DNA from: an uncultured Blautia sp.
GTDB lineage: Bacteria > Bacillota > Clostridia > Lachnospirales > Lachnospiraceae
Assembly (NCBI GenBank): GCA_934394595.1
Contig: CAKRRX010000047.1
Coordinates: 1-17,455 of the forward strand
DNA length: 17,455 nucleotides
Direction of reading: 5' to 3'
Shown here: in pieces, positions 1-7,018 of the stretch
Position numbering within the stretch: position 1 is the stretch's first letter
Layout of the letters: every line of letters begins with the position of its first letter
The notes under the pieces: model-generated
The model's input: the letters and a program-made list of their open reading frames with translations, nothing else
Databases searched by the model: none
What the model was told of the DNA's origin: nothing
Position numbers and translations under genes: made by a program

Positions 1-35
1 CCTATCCTGCCATTGGGGTTTTGCAGATTCTCTAA

Positions 36-64
36 TTGACAGAAAGTCTCAACTATGCTATCAT
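36..64 (+). promoter_or_regulatory. Sigma-A-type promoter of the amino acid ABC operon
   Basis: A perfect -35 box TTGACA (36-41) lies 17 bases before a -10 box TATCAT (59-64), one mismatch from TATAAT. Transcription would start near 71, about 48 bases before the binding-protein start codon. No clear operator or riboswitch was seen in this short leader. Confidence 0.75.
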
Positions 65-118
65 CAAACCACATAATTCCTATTAACACACTAGGTGATT
101 TATATGAGGAGGATAATT

Positions 119-973
119 ATGAGAAAAAACATCCTGACATTAGGACTTGCAGCTATATTAACAGGAGTTTTAGCCACAGGTACTGTAGCTTACGCAGCTG
201 ATGATGAGCTTTCCCAAATCCAGGAATCTGGTGTACTGAAGGTCGGTGTAGAAGGGACTTATCCCCCATATACCTACCACGACGAGGATGGTGAGCTTAC
301 CGGTTTTGATGTAGAAGTTGCCAAAGCAATTGCAGATAAATTAGGTGTGGAAGCTGATTTTACAGAATCTGCCTGGGACTCTCTTCTTGCAGGAATTGAC
401 AGTGGACGACTTGACACCGTAATCAATGCCGTAAGCATTACTGATGAACGTTCTGAGAAATACGATTTCGCAGGCCCCTATTTCTATATCACACAGCAGA
501 TCGTTGTTTCCAAGGACAATGACGATATCGTAGATATGGACTCCCTGAATGGCAAGAAAATGGCTAATACCGCCACCACTGCTTACCTGGATCTTCTGGA
601 AGACGCCGGTGCATCCCTTGTGCAGATCAACACCGCAGATGAAGCCGTATCCCTGATTTCATCTGGCCGTGCAGATTTTACTACATTTAATTCTGTAGTA
701 TTCAATGAATATCTCCAGCAGCATCCGGATGCAAATCTGAAAGTTGCCTTTGTCATCCCAAACGTAGTAGATGAATACGGTGTTCCGGTGAAAAAAGGCG
801 AGACGGCTTTATACGATGCTATTCAAAGTGCCATTGATGAGTTGAAAGAGGACGGCACCTTAAGCCAGCTCTCCATGGATTATTTTGACACAGATTTCAC
901 ACAGGAAGCGGACTCCGCTGACGACATCGCAGGCAGTGACAACGAAGCAGCAGACTCTACAGACGCAGAATAA
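119..973 (+). CDS. Amino acid ABC transporter substrate-binding protein (SBP_bac_3, cystine/polar type)
   Basis: Extracytoplasmic binding protein of an amino acid importer, 284 residues. The start is ATG 119, seven bases after AGGAGG (107-112); a GTG at 95 in the same frame would put that ribosome site inside the gene. Residues 1-26 are a Sec signal peptide with a probable A-Y-A cleavage site. The mature protein has the family 3 pattern: an early GTYPPYTYHDEDGELTGFDV stretch (46-65), then W86-D-S-L-L-A-G-I-D and the Y115-D-F-A-G-P-Y segment. These resemble cystine-binding proteins of the TcyA/FliY group, so cystine is a reasonable but unproven ligand. Two oddities: there is no lipobox cysteine, the usual membrane anchor in Gram-positive bacteria, and residues 261-284 form an acidic Asp/Glu/Ala/Ser tail. 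It is first in an operon with the permease and ATPase genes. Confidence 0.9.
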   Translation: MRKNILTLGLAAILTGVLATGTVAYAADDELSQIQESGVLKVGVEGTYPPYTYHDEDGELTGFDVEVAKAIADKLGVEADFTESAWDSLLAGIDSGRLDTVINAVSITDERSEKYDFAGPYFYITQQIVVSKDNDDIVDMDSLNGKKMANTATTAYLDLLEDAGASLVQINTADEAVSLISSGRADFTTFNSVVFNEYLQQHPDANLKVAFVIPNVVDEYGVPVKKGETALYDAIQSAIDELKEDGTLSQLSMDYFDTDFTQEADSADDIAGSDNEAADSTDAE

Positions 974-996
974 AATATCTACAGGAAATTATTTCT

Positions 997-1061
997 GAAA
1001 GCCTCGGACAGCATCTTGCTGTAACTGTAACGGCATCACAGATGTGAATAGACCGGCTTTC
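997..1061 (+). other. Long-range inverted repeat in the binding protein-permease gap
   Basis: GAAAGCC (997-1003) is perfectly complementary to GGCTTTC (1055-1061) across a 51-base interval. It would enclose part of the 168-base intercistronic RNA as a long-range stem. The stem is short, so chance pairing is possible. Its position just after the binding-protein gene fits mRNA processing or 3'-end protection. Confidence 0.3.
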
Positions 1062-1085
1062 CTTTCTGAATAAACAACAGCTATT

Positions 1086-1110
1086 TTACAGGTGTCCCGG
1101 GCACCTGTAA
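1086..1110 (+). other. Intercistronic hairpin (partial terminator or mRNA stabiliser)
   Basis: TTACAGGTG (1086-1094) pairs perfectly with CACCTGTAA (1102-1110), a 9-bp stem around a short GC-rich loop that can close by two further pairs. It is followed by an AU-rich stretch rather than a clean U-run. In binding-protein-first ABC operons such hairpins commonly keep the binding protein more abundant than the permease and ATPase. That role is inferred here. Confidence 0.6.
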
Positions 1111-1141
1111 TTTATATTGTAATTTAAAAAAGGACATAATT

Positions 1142-1819
1142 ATGAACGAACGATTAGCAGACATTCTGATATCATCTTTTACCAGAATTCTTATTCCTGG
1201 AATCAAGGTCACGATTCCTCTGACCTTGATTTCCTTTGTATTTGGCTGTGCCATTGCCCTGTTTCTGGCAATTGTGCAGACCGCAAATATAAAAGGACTG
1301 AAACAGTTTGCACGATTTTACATCTGGGTTTTCAGAGGAACCCCTTTGATCGTACAGCTGTTTATCATCTTTTTCGGACTGCCTTCTATAGGAATCATAC
1401 TGGATGCATTTCCATCTGCAGTCATTGCATTTGCACTGAATCTGGGTGCCTATAATGCAGAAATTTTCCGTTCTGCCATCCAGGCAGTTCCGGAAGGACA
1501 GACAGAAGCCGCCTATATGGTTGGCTTGAATTACCCCCAGACTATGATTCGAATTGTAATGCCTCAGGCATTTCGGATTGCTTTTCCACCACTGTTTAAC
1601 TCCCTGATCGGATTGACAAAGGACACCTCCCTTGCATCCAGTATCACAGTTGTGGAGCTGTTTACCACAGCCCAGCAGATTGCCGCCAGAACCTATGAAC
1701 CCTTTGCTTTATACTGCGAGGCGGCTGTCATTTACCTGATGATCTGCACCGTACTGACCTGGATTCAGCACTACTTCGAGAAAAAACTGACCTGGAATAA
1801 GCCAGTTCCTGAAAAATGA
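1142..1819 (+). CDS. Amino acid ABC transporter permease (HisM/GlnP type, cystine-like)
   Basis: Inner-membrane permease subunit, 225 residues, full length for the family. The start ATG is seven bases after AGGA (1131-1134). Hydrophobic segments lie near residues 20-46, 66-88, 91-106 and 188-208. The family stretch R65-G-T-P-L-I-V-Q is present, and the cytoplasmic EAA loop that contacts the ATPase lies at about 108-145, with E-G-Q-T-E-A-A at 118-124. The segment K160-D-T-S-L-A-S and the I-A-A-R-T-Y motif (180-185) resemble TcyB/YecS cystine permeases. A single permease gene implies a homodimer in the membrane, served by the binding protein upstream and the ATPase downstream. Confidence 0.92.
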   Translation: MNERLADILISSFTRILIPGIKVTIPLTLISFVFGCAIALFLAIVQTANIKGLKQFARFYIWVFRGTPLIVQLFIIFFGLPSIGIILDAFPSAVIAFALNLGAYNAEIFRSAIQAVPEGQTEAAYMVGLNYPQTMIRIVMPQAFRIAFPPLFNSLIGLTKDTSLASSITVVELFTTAQQIAARTYEPFALYCEAAVIYLMICTVLTWIQHYFEKKLTWNKPVPEK

Positions 1820-1826
1820 TACCCAC

Positions 1827-1846
1827 GAATTGCTCTGCCGCAATTC
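1827..1846 (+). other. Hairpin between permease and ATPase genes
   Basis: GAATTGC (1827-1833) and GCAATTC (1840-1846) form a perfect 7-bp stem with a 6-base loop. It ends 18 bases before the GTG used as the ATPase start and is not followed by a U-run, so it is not a classical terminator. It may affect ATPase translation or message stability. Confidence 0.5.
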
Positions 1847-1864
1847 TCATCTATAATAAAGAAT

Positions 1865-2626
1865 GTGAGTAAAATTATGCTGGAAGTAAAAAATATACAC
1901 AAAAAATTTGGACCAAATGAAGTTTTAAAAGGTGTGGATTTCAAGGTTGAAAAAGGCTCCGTTATCGCTGTTCTTGGCAACAGTGGCTCCGGAAAAACCA
2001 CCCTTCTACGCTGTATCAGCTTTCTGGAACAGGCAGATGAAGGAGAAATTACCTTTGATGATTTCCACAAAAATATTGCAGAAGTAACAAAAAAAGAGAT
2101 CAAACAGCTTCGCATGAAAATGGGCTTTGTATTTCAGGGATACAACCTTTTCCGCAACAAAACAGCTCTCCAGAATGTACTGGAAGGCCTTACCGTTGCC
2201 CGGAAAATTCCTGCCGAAGAAGCAAAAAAAACAGCCATGGAAGTCCTGAAAAAGGTAGGTATGGAAGACCGCGCGAACTTCTACCCAGATCAGCTTTCCG
2301 GTGGTCAGCAGCAGCGTGTGGCCATTGCAAGAGCCATTTCCTACAACCCGGAAGTGATGCTTTTTGACGAACCCACCTCTGCCCTGGATCCCAGACTTAC
2401 CGGTGAAGTTCTGGATGTTATGCGGAAGCTGGCAGACGAGGGAACTACCATGGTAGTAGTCACCCACGAAATGGATTTCGCCCGAAAAGTGGCAAACTGG
2501 GTAGTCTATATGGAAGACGGCGTTATCGTGGAAGAAGGCCCCTCCAAAGAATTTTTTGCTCATCCTAAGAGCAAAAGGACAAGGGCTTTTTTGTATATGA
2601 CCAGTTCAGATGCTATGAGCGAATAG
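1865..2626 (+). CDS. Amino acid ABC transporter ATP-binding protein
   Basis: Cytoplasmic ATPase that powers the importer, 253 residues. Visible motifs: Walker A G-N-S-G-S-G-K-T (38-45), Q-loop around F-V-F-Q-G-Y-N (about 88-94), ABC signature L-S-G-G-Q-Q-Q-R (about 144-151), Walker B V-M-L-F-D-E-P-T-S-A-L-D (about 165-176), and the H-loop histidine in V-V-V-T-H-E-M (about 197-203). All catalytic positions are present. The start is uncertain: GTG 1865 gives the usual N-terminus but has only a weak upstream purine stretch, while in-frame ATG 1877 has GTGAG in front. It is the last gene of the operon and is followed by a hairpin terminator. The order of binding protein, permease and ATPase matches cystine/glutamine-type importers. 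Confidence 0.93.
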   Translation: MSKIMLEVKNIHKKFGPNEVLKGVDFKVEKGSVIAVLGNSGSGKTTLLRCISFLEQADEGEITFDDFHKNIAEVTKKEIKQLRMKMGFVFQGYNLFRNKTALQNVLEGLTVARKIPAEEAKKTAMEVLKKVGMEDRANFYPDQLSGGQQQRVAIARAISYNPEVMLFDEPTSALDPRLTGEVLDVMRKLADEGTTMVVVTHEMDFARKVANWVVYMEDGVIVEEGPSKEFFAHPKSKRTRAFLYMTSSDAMSE

Positions 2627-2636
2627 CCGCTTTTTA

Positions 2637-2686
2637 GAGAAGTCTCTGCTATTTGTAAAAATAGTACGAGATTTCTTTTATTTTAA
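2637..2686 (+). terminator. Rho-independent terminator of the ABC operon
   Basis: A composite hairpin lies 10 bases after the ATPase stop. The outer arms, 2637-2646 and 2668-2677, pair over about ten positions with one or two wobbles. The inner arms CTATTT (2649-2654) and AAATAG (2659-2664) extend the stem. A T-rich run (2672-2685) follows. The plus-strand polarity fits termination before the convergent minus-strand block. Confidence 0.6.
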
Positions 2687-2706
2687 TCCTTAAAACCTTT
2701 TACTGA

Positions 2707-3087
2707 TCAATCAGCTTTCCAGCCTTCATCCAGATAACATCTGTAATGTATACTGTTATCGTATATTATTCTTGGATATTCACGTAATCCAAAATCCTTT
2801 ATAATTTGGCCTACATAATCCGAAACAATATTAGGATTCATATAAACAATTGCCTGTTCACATTTGTTAATTTCAACCCTGCCTCTTGGATAAAAGTTAT
2901 ATGGAATTTTTGATTTGGAAATTTCTTTCCACAAATATTTATGAACATATGTATCTCCAGATTTTGCAACTGCAGTTTGAAATTTATCTTTCTCAAAGGG
3001 AAATGTTAGCAGCCAATCCTCGATAAGCCAAAAGATTCCCTTATGGGGGTGTATCATATTATTGGTATTATTTTGAAAATGGCTCAT
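2707..3087 (-). CDS. Conserved-looking hypothetical protein, 126 residues, coupled to the phosphatase gene
   Basis: Family not recognised. The start is the ATG at 3087, nine bases after CAGGAG; a longer frame from 3159 lacks a ribosome site and lies deeper inside the upstream gene. The gene starts inside the last codons of the phosphatase gene (20-base overlap in another frame), so the two are probably translationally coupled. The protein is small, soluble and rich in aromatic residues, with no signal peptide or membrane segment. Motifs that look conserved are H-K-G-I-F-W-L, G-D-T-Y-V-H-K-Y-L-W, Y-P-R-G-R-V-E-I, Y-M-N-P-N-I and, near the end, H-Y-R-C-Y-L-D-E-G-W. The density of His, Arg, Tyr and Trp suggests a binding or catalytic surface, but no function can be assigned. 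It is the last gene of the minus-strand block. Confidence 0.8.
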   Translation of the reverse strand: MSHFQNNTNNMIHPHKGIFWLIEDWLLTFPFEKDKFQTAVAKSGDTYVHKYLWKEISKSKIPYNFYPRGRVEINKCEQAIVYMNPNIVSDYVGQIIKDFGLREYPRIIYDNSIHYRCYLDEGWKAD

Positions 3088-3775
3088 AAAATGTTTCTCC
3101 TGAATCAAGACAATATGCACATAACGCATGTCCTGTAACACATCCACAATCAATATCAATCATGTTATTCTTCTTGTATAGTTTTCCAGGGATTGCACCT
3201 CTAATTTTAAAAGTAGGTGTATGTCCAATAATATAAATATCTTTCTGATTCCATACTGCTGTAAAATCAGGTCTTCCAAATAAAATTTCTTCAATCTGAT
3301 AATTCAAATGATTTCCATTCTGAAAATCATTTGGCAAAGAATGGATCAGTACATAATTTTTGCTCCTTACTGTTATTCTTTCATATACAGGCATGTCATT
3401 CAAATAATCCAGAAGAAATTCCTGTTCTTCTTTCGAAAGCTTCTTAAATTCGTTTACTGTAGTGACACCACCATCTTCTATCCACAAATTGTATTTGTGT
3501 AGAAATTCTTCTGTAAGAACCACCTCAATGTTATCTTCTTGAATTTCCTGCATTAGTTTCGGAAGAATATTCATCATAATAAACTCATGATTTCCCACAA
3601 GTGGATAGATGTTTGGATAAGATGCCATTAATTTTAATACCCCTATTGGATCTGGCCCACGGTCTATCATATCTCCCAGTACAAACAACGTATCTGAAGA
3701 AGAAAAATGAATTTTCTTTAAGAGTGACTGAAATTCCTTACAGCAGCCATGAATATCTGATATTGCGTAATTCAT
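3068..3775 (-). CDS. PPP-family metallophosphatase (Ser/Thr phosphatase or ApaH-like)
   Basis: Cytoplasmic calcineurin-like phosphoesterase, 235 residues. Dinuclear metal-site motifs are readable in order: S-D-I-H-G (6-10), G-D-M-I-D-R-G (34-40), G-N-H-E (61-64), H145 in L-I-H-S, and G-H-T-P-T (184-188), followed by D-C-G (209-211). These match bacterial PPP phosphatases that act on phosphoserine/threonine or on dinucleoside tetraphosphates, and the sequence alone does not separate the two. The start ATG 3775 is preceded by AAAGGA at good spacing. A copy of a dispersed palindromic repeat lies 36-88 bases upstream, between this gene and the 301-residue gene, so it may be transcribed separately from the genes before it. 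The following 126-residue gene overlaps its 3' end. Confidence 0.88.
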   Translation of the reverse strand: MNYAISDIHGCCKEFQSLLKKIHFSSSDTLFVLGDMIDRGPDPIGVLKLMASYPNIYPLVGNHEFIMMNILPKLMQEIQEDNIEVVLTEEFLHKYNLWIEDGGVTTVNEFKKLSKEEQEFLLDYLNDMPVYERITVRSKNYVLIHSLPNDFQNGNHLNYQIEEILFGRPDFTAVWNQKDIYIIGHTPTFKIRGAIPGKLYKKNNMIDIDCGCVTGHALCAYCLDSGETFYEPFSK

Positions 3776-3806
3776 ATAATCTCATCCTTTTATTAAAATA
3801 ATGTTA

Positions 3807-3863
3807 GGGGCAAAAGCCTTATCATGCAAGCATAAACGGCTTTTTGAACTTTTGTCCCTGATA
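3807..3863. repeat. Dispersed palindromic intergenic repeat, copy A
   Basis: The segment 3811-3863 matches 11765-11817 without gaps at 45 of 53 positions, by direct comparison. GGGGCAAAAG (3807-3816) pairs with CTTTTGTCCC (3849-3858) with one wobble. AAAAGCC (3812-3818) can alternatively pair with GGCTTTT (3838-3844), and ATGC-AA-GCAT (3824-3833) forms a small inner palindrome. It lies between the 301-residue gene and the phosphatase gene, in the phosphatase leader. It resembles a small non-coding palindromic repeat of REP/MITE kind. Confidence 0.75.
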
Positions 3864-3873
3864 ACTTAGAATG

Positions 3874-4779
3874 CTATTTACATTCGAATTTACTCACATA
3901 AACAGGTTCTTCCTTCTTTAATTTTGGATTAAATTGTTCGAGTCTCATTTGTTTAACCAGATTTTCATAGGATATTCTGGCTGATGGATGAGTAATATTA
4001 ATAAAACAATATTTTGCTTTATCATCTTTTTCATTATCTAGCCCAAGATTTTTCATCAACTTTCTAAAATAGTCTTTGCTTCCACAAACAAAAATATTAA
4101 CATTCTCCTGACTGCCACCAAGTAATTCAATTTCTTTCAGAATATAATTTCTGTAATATTTTGCATAGTTTAAAATAGCCTTTTCATCTGCGCGACTTTC
4201 TCCTCCTCGCTTGTTTATGTTCATATAACCTGCATGATCCAAAAAGCCACCTGGTTTCTCTGAAATTGTAATTTCACAATATTTTTCAAATGCTTTAGGT
4301 AATTTACATGGAATTCCGCTTCTAAATTTCTTTTCGGGCCAGTCATAAATCCATGGATTTACATTGCCTTTTTTCAATTCATTTTCAAAAACCGGATATT
4401 TATTTTTATCATTTGAGTTTATTTTTTCTGAATCATTCGCTTCCTTAAAAAGAAAAATATATTCATATCCCCCTCCTACAGGTGGCTCAAATTTTCTCTT
4501 ACCTCCATCCAAATTAAAAGCATTTTCCAAAACGTATTTACACTTTTCTTCCCTATCATTTTCTCTGAAAAAATTAGAAAATCCAGCCGGAATTCCATAG
4601 CTTTCTAAAAGATCTTTAAAATTATTGGAGGAAAAACAACATTTCTCTTTTTCATTAAGTTCTTTTATGCCAATGCGTAATCTGTCAATATCACTCTTAT
4701 GCTCTTCCTGCCAGCATGTAAATAGCCCTTGCAGATTCTGACATTTCTCTTCTTTCAGTAGCTTTGCTTCTATTTCCAT
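3874..4779 (-). CDS. Unrecognised 301-residue protein, possibly UDG-superfamily-like
   Basis: No confident family. The start ATG 4779 follows AGGGAG at normal spacing, nine bases after the previous stop, so it is in an operon with the 353-residue gene. The N-terminal third is charged and cysteine-containing. From about residue 104 there is an alternating fold: G-Y-E-Y-I-F-L-F-K-E-A-N (104-115), G-Y-M-N-I-N-K-R-G-G (184-193), N-I-F-V-C-G-S-K (228-235) and C-F-I-N-I-T-H-P-S-A-R (258-268). A late H-P-S loop after a hydrophobic strand, with an earlier strand ending in a polar loop, recalls uracil-DNA-glycosylase-fold proteins. The canonical G-Q-D-P-Y motif is absent, so this is a tentative inference and catalysis may be lost or different. 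The coding region is very A/T-rich. Confidence 0.6.
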   Translation of the reverse strand: MEIEAKLLKEEKCQNLQGLFTCWQEEHKSDIDRLRIGIKELNEKEKCCFSSNNFKDLLESYGIPAGFSNFFRENDREEKCKYVLENAFNLDGGKRKFEPPVGGGYEYIFLFKEANDSEKINSNDKNKYPVFENELKKGNVNPWIYDWPEKKFRSGIPCKLPKAFEKYCEITISEKPGGFLDHAGYMNINKRGGESRADEKAILNYAKYYRNYILKEIELLGGSQENVNIFVCGSKDYFRKLMKNLGLDNEKDDKAKYCFINITHPSARISYENLVKQMRLEQFNPKLKKEEPVYVSKFECK

Positions 4780-4788
4780 AATTTCTCC

Positions 4789-5850
4789 CTATTTCAGTAT
4801 TCCTATATCTGCCACTTGATCTTTTCCAAAGTTCATTTGAAGTTTCATCAATTTCTTTTCAAAGCTATTTTGAAATGTAAGCATACTGTATGCATTAAGC
4901 AAGAATTCTATATTATATTCTCCTCTTATAGTCCCACTTATCAATGCCAATACATTATTTATTCCGCTTAGAGGTAAACTATAGTATTCCAGATCTAAAT
5001 AACTACCCATTGGAAGAATATCTTTTCCCACAGATATCCCTACACTTTCATTCCGTGAAATACCATAGCCACGGCACTCCATATCACTTGTATCTCCATC
5101 TTTATAAATTCTTTTCTGAATTTCATCGCGCATTGAAAGATAGCTTTTGGTATACTCAGTCTCTGGCAACTCTTTTTTTATTCTGTTCGCATTCCACGTA
5201 CAAATTCCAGTCAATACATATGGTTCTGTCCGGTCATAATGAGAGCATACCATATCTCCTGCATGAAATGGTGTTGGGATATCAAACCACATTCCATCAA
5301 ATGCATCATTTATCTTTCGTTCCTGTTCATTTTCAACCTGACAATCCAAACGTAATATCTCTCCGAAAGAATTAATGTAGCAATCTTCGTCTCGTCGCTT
5401 TCCTTTTTCATCGCCCAAATTGTGTTTGGTAATAATTACTCGATCACATGATTCAGAAGCAAGTTCTTCTATACCATAAGTAATACATTTCTCATACTGA
5501 GTGAAGACTTTATATTCATACGGAATAACAGTATATTTTTCCAGATACATTTCACAGAAATATATACATTTTTCTGCTCTCTTAAACTTATTTAACAACT
5601 TTTTTTGTAATTTTATATAAGCTCTTAGAAATTCATGGAAATTTGTAATAGCCTCCATGTGAGTCCGTTCCTGCATAGAACAATTTGGCATAGTATTAAT
5701 AATTTCTTCCCATGCCAAAAATTTTTCTTCTAAAGTTGCTGTTTTGCAATACCAAACAAGAAATGCAGCTTCCTGTGTACTGAACTTATAGTTTATCTTT
5801 TTCAAATAATTTCGAATAGAATTTGAAACTACAAATTTATAAATATCCAC
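4789..5850 (-). CDS. Unrecognised 353-residue protein in the WYL operon
   Basis: Family and function not recognised. The GTG at 5850 is preferred because GAGGGG lies seven bases upstream; a TTG at 5853 is in frame but too close. The gene begins about 20 bases after the WYL gene stop and ends nine bases before the next start, so it is internal to an operon. The N-terminal 120 residues look helical and include E-A-A-F-L-V-W-Y and a Lys-rich helix near 80-95. The middle holds Phe/Asp-rich strands with W-F-D-I-P-T-P-F and G-D-M-V-C. The C-terminal part includes Y-G-I-S-R-N-E and a Leu/Ile-rich stretch. It has no signal peptide, transmembrane helix or nucleotide-binding motif. The mixture of helical N-terminus and beta-rich middle suggests at least two domains. 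Confidence 0.75.
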   Translation of the reverse strand: MDIYKFVVSNSIRNYLKKINYKFSTQEAAFLVWYCKTATLEEKFLAWEEIINTMPNCSMQERTHMEAITNFHEFLRAYIKLQKKLLNKFKRAEKCIYFCEMYLEKYTVIPYEYKVFTQYEKCITYGIEELASESCDRVIITKHNLGDEKGKRRDEDCYINSFGEILRLDCQVENEQERKINDAFDGMWFDIPTPFHAGDMVCSHYDRTEPYVLTGICTWNANRIKKELPETEYTKSYLSMRDEIQKRIYKDGDTSDMECRGYGISRNESVGISVGKDILPMGSYLDLEYYSLPLSGINNVLALISGTIRGEYNIEFLLNAYSMLTFQNSFEKKLMKLQMNFGKDQVADIGILK

Positions 5851-5870
5851 CAAACTTCCCCTCTTTTCTC

Positions 5871-6944
5871 CTACATATCCTTATACGCTTCCCACAACCT
5901 TTTCATATCCACCTTCATCTTTTCCCGCAATCGATCCGGTTGCAGAACAATCACGTCTGGACCGTAACTTTTGGCAAATTGTTCGGCCGCGCGTTCATTT
6001 ACCTTTACCCGTACTGAAACATGGGTATCCGTTTCTTCTGAAAAAGTCACCTCTTTTCCAAACAGATCAATCACATCCGAAACCATTATCTTCGCAATTC
6101 GAAATTTTACAAATATATTTTCTCCTGAATACATATAGATATGTTCTTTCATATAATCAACAAGATTCAATCGCTGATGTCCCGACTGCGTCAGGGATTC
6201 GAAAGACTTACATTTCTCATCCAGGAGCTGGATATTTCGAATTCTGTCAATGCGATAATTGGATATATCATCATATTTATCATAGTTACAGATCAAATAA
6301 TATTTGCCTTGCTGTGCCGCCATCTGATAGGGATTTACAATATAAATTCTGACAGTTCCGTCTTCTCTTTTTCTGGAATGCAGTTTCTTATCTGTATGAT
6401 ATTCCACATATTCAAAAGAAACCTTCCGATTCTTCCGAATAGCATCATCTAATACACCAATATTATAAAACAGCTGCTTATTATCTGTCCGATTTGCGGA
6501 GGGATAAACATACCGGGACCGGGATTTGAAATATACATTTGACAAAGATTCCAGTTTCTCAACCAGATCCTTCACCTGGCGATATGGTATATGCCTGGAA
6601 AACAGAACACTGTCAATCAATAATCTAAGTTCTTCATCTGTAAATTTATGTTTCAGATAGAAATCTGTCCAAATTACTTCTCCCTCTTCACTTTCCCCGA
6701 GGTAAGAAGAATCACTTCCATCAGATTTTTTTCTGAACACTTCCCTGCACTCGATTTCACAGTCATACTCCATCAGATTCAGAAGATTTCTTCGTATGGT
6801 TTTCCGATCAACTGTCATTTCATATTCTTTACGCAGAATTTCCAATATTTCTTTCTGACTTAGCCGGTGTTCTTCATCTGTATACTTCTGCAAAATGTCC
6901 AGAATATAAAGAACCAGTAATTTCTTGGAATATGCTGAACTCAT
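5871..6944 (-). CDS. WYL-domain transcriptional regulator (HTH-WYL-WCX)
   Basis: DNA-binding regulator, 357 residues. The ATG at 6944 is chosen because GGAGGAG sits directly upstream; a longer frame to 7025 has no ribosome site and overlaps the AAA gene. Residues about 10-60 form a winged helix (Q-K-E-I-L-E-I-L, then V-D-R-K-T-I-R-R-N-L recognition helix). The WYL domain spans about 163-242, with the family tryptophan replaced in G-K-Y-Y-L-I-C (213-219) and the basic strand N-Y-R-I-D-R-I (229-235). A WCX-like C-terminal domain follows at about 275-355. WYL regulators sense nucleic-acid or nucleotide-type ligands and often control phage-defence operons (BrxR, CapW). Its own promoter and a 27-base inverted repeat just upstream suggest autoregulation, and the downstream genes are likely targets. 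Confidence 0.9.
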   Translation of the reverse strand: MSSAYSKKLLVLYILDILQKYTDEEHRLSQKEILEILRKEYEMTVDRKTIRRNLLNLMEYDCEIECREVFRKKSDGSDSSYLGESEEGEVIWTDFYLKHKFTDEELRLLIDSVLFSRHIPYRQVKDLVEKLESLSNVYFKSRSRYVYPSANRTDNKQLFYNIGVLDDAIRKNRKVSFEYVEYHTDKKLHSRKREDGTVRIYIVNPYQMAAQQGKYYLICNYDKYDDISNYRIDRIRNIQLLDEKCKSFESLTQSGHQRLNLVDYMKEHIYMYSGENIFVKFRIAKIMVSDVIDLFGKEVTFSEETDTHVSVRVKVNERAAEQFAKSYGPDVIVLQPDRLREKMKVDMKRLWEAYKDM

Positions 6945-6978
6945 TTTACTCCTCCAATCAATTCTATTATTAGTTATA

Positions 6979-7007
6979 ATTATAATTATCGAGAAGTGCG
7001 AATACAA
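6979..7007 (-). promoter_or_regulatory. Promoter of the WYL regulator gene
   Basis: On the minus strand, TTGTAT (7007-7002) lies 17 bases before a perfect TATAAT (6984-6979), in the 74-base gap between the AAA and WYL genes. The start point would be near 6972, giving a leader of about 28 bases. The -35 box is weak (TTG only), consistent with a regulated promoter. Confidence 0.55.
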
Positions 7008-7017
7008 GCTGCTTCTC
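6991..7017. promoter_or_regulatory. Candidate WYL operator: inverted repeat across the -35 box
   Basis: GAGAAG (6991-6996) and CTTCTC (7012-7017) are perfect inverted 6-mers separated by 15 bases, and the -35 hexamer lies between them. A dimeric WYL regulator bound here would block the promoter of its own gene. A single CTTCTC half-site also occurs at 9056-9061 in the AAA gene leader. Operator function is inferred from symmetry and position only. Confidence 0.4.
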
Positions 7018-7018
7018 T

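Noticed and set aside
974..1141. Riboswitch or T-box in the 168-base gap of the ABC operon
   Set aside because: The hairpins there do not match any riboswitch or T-box motif I recognise, and the gap lies inside the operon rather than in its leader.
2006..2563. Minus-strand open frame of 185 codons opposite the ABC ATPase
   Set aside because: The ATPase reading has Walker A, signature, Walker B and H-loop; the antisense frame has no motif or ribosome site.
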